From assembly GCF_001589285.1 (NCBI RefSeq), contig NZ_JEMA01000363.1:1-37807 (forward strand): a stretch of 37,807 bases of DNA, given 5' to 3'. The notes beneath the pieces are model-generated. The model had not been told where the DNA came from and did no database searches. It saw only the letters and a program-made list of their open reading frames with translations. Position numbers and translations under genes: made by a program. Origin of the DNA: Sorangium cellulosum. GTDB taxonomy: Bacteria; Myxococcota_A; Polyangia; Polyangiales; Polyangiaceae. Of this stretch, positions 34,202 through 37,807 are shown in pieces (the first letter of the stretch is position 1; each line of letters opens with the position of its first letter).

Positions 34202-37200
34202 ATGAAGCGTTCCATTCGCGGTCTCACGCTCTCGCTGGCGCTCTTCGCAGGCCCGCTCGCGCACGCGCAGCCCGGCAAGCGGCCCGACGTCAACGCGTAC
34301 CTGCTCGCGCCGAAGGCGGCGATCGCCCCGGCAGATCCGCGCGCCGCGGCCGCCGCGCGCGCCGGCGGGATCGTCACGGCCGTCGACGAGCAGCGCGGCG
34401 TCCCGAGCTTCCTCTGGGCGGCGCAGGGGGACGCGCCCGCCGTCGCCGCGGGCGTCAGGCCGGAGGCCGCCGCCCGGCTCCACCTGAGCCGGTTCGCGGG
34501 GGCCTACGGCCTGTCCAGGGCCGCGCTGGAGACGGCGCGGGTGGTCCACGTCCACGACCTCGGCCAGGGGCCCGTCATCGTCACCCTGCGCCAGCGCGTC
34601 GACGGCGCCGACGTGTTCCAGACCGACGTGAAGGTGCTCATGCGCCAGAACCTCGAGCTCGTCGCCATCTCCGGCAACCTCCACCCGGCCGCCGTGCCCG
34701 CGAAGGCGAGATCGATCCGCCGCGCGTTCCGCCTCGCGCCGGCCCAGGCGCTCGCCACCGCGCTCGAGGACCTCTACGGGATCCACCCCGGGCCGGGCGG
34801 CGTCGTCGACACCCAGCGCCGCACCGGCGACTACCACGCCCTCGACCTCGCGCCGACGAGCGCGCTCCGAGCCGCGGGCCTCCACCTGGTCGAGCCGGCC
34901 CGCGTGAAGATGGTCCAGTTCCCCATGCCGGACCGGCTGGTGCCGGCGTACTTCGTCGAGTTCATCTCGGGGAAGGTCAAGTCCGTCTCCTCGGACGCCT
35001 ACGACTACGTGATCGCGGCCGACGACGGCCGCGTCCTCTACCGCCGCGACCTTGTCGAGAACGACGCGTTCAACTACCGCGTCTGGGCCGAGACAACCGG
35101 GAACAGCCGGCCCCTCGACGGCCCCCAGGCCGACTTCGTGCCGCACCCGACCGGCGCGCCGGACGGGTCGCAGCCGGCGTTCGTCCCGGCGCCGCTCGTC
35201 TCGATGGAAGGGTTCAACAAGAGCCCGGACGGCGGCGTCGATCCGTGGCTGCCGGAGAGCGCCGTCCAGACCCGCGGCAACAACGTGGACGCGTACGCGG
35301 ACCACAACGACCCGGACGGCTACTCGAACGGCGACATCCGGGCGGTCACGACCGCGGACAGGACGTTCGACCACGTCTACGACCCCTTGCTCGAGCCGCT
35401 GTCGAGCGAGGCGCAGACGATGGCCGCCGTGACCCAGCTCTTCTACGTGAACAACTGGCTGCACGACTGGTACTACGACTCCGGCTTCACCGAGGCCGCC
35501 GGCAACGCCCAGCAGGACAACATGGGCCGCGGGGGCCTCGGCGGCGACCCGATGCTCGCCGAGGCGCAGGACGGCGCCCTCACGACGGAGTCGCCGCGCA
35601 ACAACGCGAACATGACAGCGATGTCCGACGGCGCCTCGCCGCGGATGCAGATGTACCTCTGGAACAGCCAGGATGTCCGGCGCTCGCTGACGATCGCGCC
35701 GGGCGGCGCCAGCCTGAACACCGCCACGGCCTCGTTCGGGCCCGGCAACTTCAACCTCACCGCCGAGGTCGCGCTGGTCGACGACGGCACCGACCCGAAC
35801 CCGGATGACGCGGTGGATGGAACGCGCGACGGGTGCGAGGCGCCGCTCCACAACGTCGCGGGCAAGATCCTGCTCGTCGATCGGGGCGGCTGCACCTTCA
35901 AGCAGAAGGCCGTGAACGCCGAGGCGGCGGGCGCGGTCGCCCTGCTCATCGCCAACAACGCGCCCGGCGTGCCCGCGCCGGCGCTGGGGAACGGCGCGCC
36001 CGAGGACGCCGTGGTGAGCATCCCGGTGCTCTCCACCTCGTTCGAGGACGGGAGCAGCCTCAAGGCCGCGGTCCTCGAGGGGCCGGTCACGGCCTCGATG
36101 GAGCGCGTCCTCGGGCTCGTGCGCGACGGCACGATCGACAACACAGTCACCGCCCACGAGTGGGGGCACTTCCTCCACCGGCGCCTGACCCAGTGCGGCA
36201 CCGCGCAGTGCAGCGCGCAGAGCGAGGGCTGGGGCGACTTCCTCGCCCTGCACATGGCGCTCCGCGAGGGCGACGATCTCGGCGGCACCTTCGCGACCTC
36301 GATCTACGCGTCGGAGGACAGCGGCGACAGCGGCTACTTCGGCGGCCGCCGGGCGCCGTACACGGTCGACTTCGCGAAGAACGGGCTCACGTTCAAGCAC
36401 ATCTCCGATGGCGTGGCGCTCCCGGAGCACCCGATGATCGAGGGCGGCGGGCCGAAGAACTCCGAGGTCCACAACGCCGGCGAGATCTGGGCGCTCATGA
36501 TGTTCGAGGCCTACGTCGGGCTGCTCACGCGCGAGGAGGACGGCAGCCGCGTCTACTCGTACGAGGAGGCGCGGCGGCTCATGTCGGACCTCGTTGTCGC
36601 GGGGATGAAGCTCGCGCCGACGGACGCGACGTACACCGAGCAGCGCGACGCCCTGCTCGCGGCGGCGTACGCGCGCAGCGAGGGCGACATGCTCGCGCTC
36701 GCGAACGGCTTCGCGCGGCGCGGCGCGGGGACGTGCGCCGAGTCCGCGCCGCGCAGCTCGGACGATCTCGTCGGCGTTGTCGAGGGCTTCGACCTGACGC
36801 CGCGGGGCGCTGTCTCGCTGGGGCAGCCGAACGACGGCGTGCGCTCGTGCGACGACGACGGCTTCCTCGACGCCGGCGAGCGCGGCACGGTGACGCTCGA
36901 GGTGCGGAACGCGGGCCCGGTCCCGCTCCGCGGCGCCGGGGCGACTGTCTCCTCGACGAACGAGCGCGTGTCGTTCCCGGACGGGACCGCTGTCGTGTTG
37001 CCCGAGATCCCCCCGTACGGGACACGGACCGTCGAGATCCAGGTCGACGTGGACGAGGCCGTGGCCGGGATCGAGACGCTGGAGCTCCGCGTGGAGGTCA
37101 CCGCCCCGCGGGCGTGCGAGACGGAGGTCGTCGGCGTCGCCGGGGCGCGCCTCAACATCGACGACGCGCCGGGCTCGTCGACGGTCGAGTCGGTCGAGAG

Positions 37201-37807
37201 CGAGGCGCCGGTCTGGGCGAAGAACGGCGAGGAGGCGGACTCGGTCTGGTCGCGCGAGAAGACCGACCTGACGAACCACGCGTGGCGCGGCATCGATTTC
37301 CCGAGCCTGTCCGACACGCAGCTCGTCTCGCCGCCGCTCACGGTCGGCGCGACCGAGCCGCTCGTGATCACCTTCAGCCACCGCTACGCGTTCGAGATCA
37401 CGCCGGCGACGGACGCCGCGGCGGCGATCCACTGGGACGGCGGGCTCATCGAGATCAGCGACGACGACGGCGCGACGTGGAACGACGTCGCGACGTACGC
37501 CGATCCCGGGTACGGCGGGCCGATCGGCAACACGGTCGACGAGCCGTCGGTGAACCCGCTCGCCGGCCGCCAGGGCTTCGTCGGCGCCAACGAGGGCTGG
37601 CCGGTGCCGGAGCAGGTGACGCTGGACCTCGGCACGGCGTTCGCGGGGAAGACAGTGAAGGTCCGCTTCCGCATCGGCACCGACGCCTACGCGGGCGATT
37701 TCGGCTGGGAGATCGACGACATCGAGGTCCGCGGCATCACCAACGAGCCGTTCGGCGCGCTCGTCGCCGACGCGCCCGGGTGCGGTGAGCCGCCCGTGGG
37801 CGCGGGC
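34202..37807 (+). CDS. Secreted M36 (fungalysin)-like metallopeptidase with PA domain (partial)
   Basis: The frame is open for 1202 codons to the window edge, so the C-terminus is missing. A Sec signal peptide (MKRSIRGLTLSLALFAGPLAHAQ) is followed by an FTP-like propeptide (VTLRQRVDGADVFQTDVKVLM) and the fungalysin fold (FYVNNWLHDWYYDSGFTEAAGN). The zinc site is HEWGH, His652-Glu653-His656, and the third ligand Glu675 is in SEGWGDF. A PA (protease-associated) domain of about 110 residues, about 523-635, is inserted before the zinc motif (LLVDRGGCTFKQKAVNAEAAGA). After the catalytic part come beta-sandwich domains with Asp-rich loops. It should be secreted and degrade protein, fitting predation. 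GGAG lies 9 bases before the ATG. Confidence 0.93.
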   Translation, partial: MKRSIRGLTLSLALFAGPLAHAQPGKRPDVNAYLLAPKAAIAPADPRAAAAARAGGIVTAVDEQRGVPSFLWAAQGDAPAVAAGVRPEAAARLHLSRFAGAYGLSRAALETARVVHVHDLGQGPVIVTLRQRVDGADVFQTDVKVLMRQNLELVAISGNLHPAAVPAKARSIRRAFRLAPAQALATALEDLYGIHPGPGGVVDTQRRTGDYHALDLAPTSALRAAGLHLVEPARVKMVQFPMPDRLVPAYFVEFISGKVKSVSSDAYDYVIAADDGRVLYRRDLVENDAFNYRVWAETTGNSRPLDGPQADFVPHPTGAPDGSQPAFVPAPLVSMEGFNKSPDGGVDPWLPESAVQTRGNNVDAYADHNDPDGYSNGDIRAVTTADRTFDHVYDPLLEPLSSEAQTMAAVTQLFYVNNWLHDWYYDSGFTEAAGNAQQDNMGRGGLGGDPMLAEAQDGALTTESPRNNANMTAMSDGASPRMQMYLWNSQDVRRSLTIAPGGASLNTATASFGPGNFNLTAEVALVDDGTDPNPDDAVDGTRDGCEAPLHNVAGKILLVDRGGCTFKQKAVNAEAAGAVALLIANNAPGVPAPALGNGAPEDAVVSIPVLSTSFEDGSSLKAAVLEGPVTASMERVLGLVRDGTIDNTVTAHEWGHFLHRRLTQCGTAQCSAQSEGWGDFLALHMALREGDDLGGTFATSIYASEDSGDSGYFGGRRAPYTVDFAKNGLTFKHISDGVALPEHPMIEGGGPKNSEVHNAGEIWALMMFEAYVGLLTREEDGSRVYSYEEARRLMSDLVVAGMKLAPTDATYTEQRDALLAAAYARSEGDMLALANGFARRGAGTCAESAPRSSDDLVGVVEGFDLTPRGAVSLGQPNDGVRSCDDDGFLDAGERGTVTLEVRNAGPVPLRGAGATVSSTNERVSFPDGTAVVLPEIPPYGTRTVEIQVDVDEAVAGIETLELRVEVTAPRACETEVVGVAGARLNIDDAPGSSTVESVESEAPVWAKNGEEADSVWSREKTDLTNHAWRGIDFPSLSDTQLVSPPLTVGATEPLVITFSHRYAFEITPATDAAAAIHWDGGLIEISDDDGATWNDVATYADPGYGGPIGNTVDEPSVNPLAGRQGFVGANEGWPVPEQVTLDLGTAFAGKTVKVRFRIGTDAYAGDFGWEIDDIEVRGITNEPFGALVADAPGCGEPPVGAG

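Noticed and set aside
34103..37432. Very long open frame on the minus strand opposite the peptidase gene
   Set aside because: Its product is Arg/Val/Asp/Gly-rich without any domain, while the plus strand has signal peptide, zinc site and PA domain. High GC content keeps antisense frames open.

Overview
The window is very GC-rich. Its genes end most codons in G or C, and its gene families are typical of large delta-proteobacterial genomes: long twin-arginine and lipoprotein exports, a histidine kinase paired with a sigma-54 activator, a PP2C phosphatase, an RHS toxin, a STAND-type ATPase and an M36 metallopeptidase. This fits a myxobacterium of the Sorangium/Polyangium kind. That assignment is an inference from style, not from a marker gene. 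No rRNA, CRISPR array, insertion sequence or prophage was seen.

Layout. 1-4060: the start of a membrane/coiled-coil protein (minus strand), a small hypothetical gene, an orphan Dam-type adenine methyltransferase, a GNAT acetyltransferase whose 3' end overlaps a small convergent gene, and a stretch that looks like a frame-broken gene. 4162-7062: a tRNA-Gln/tRNA-Glu pair on the minus strand with a near-consensus promoter, divergent from groES-groEL, which has a degenerate CIRCE operator and a strong terminator. 7097-9028: a near-leaderless 56-aa gene with a class-II phosphodiesterase-like hydrolase, convergent with a PP2C phosphatase. 9320-14098: a Tat-exported FAD amine oxidase and a membrane spermidine-synthase-like protein, divergent from a zinc-ribbon DUF4178 protein; together these suggest a polyamine-linked membrane module.

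14407-18149: a tightly packed cluster of a 102-aa protein, a degenerate isoprenoid-synthase-fold enzyme and a subtilase. It may form a small, poorly described maturation system. 18331-22214: a multi-TM GAF histidine kinase translationally coupled to a sigma-54 response regulator whose C-terminus carries a 19-residue tandem repeat. 22246-25391: a UDP-glucose dehydrogenase and an L,D-transpeptidase lipoprotein (cell envelope). 25681-26020: a four-copy array of an 85-bp palindrome-rich repeat.

26034-29989: a miniature RHS toxin with a deaminase-like tip, overlapped by a STAND-like ATPase, with no evident immunity gene. 30079-30837: a CDP-alcohol phosphatidyltransferase. 31196-33724: an overlapping three-gene operon of a ParA-type ATPase, an unknown protein of unusual codon use and a DUF5677/HEPN-like protein. 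This is the best candidate here for an undescribed accessory system. 34202-end: the start of a large secreted M36-like metallopeptidase with an inserted PA domain.
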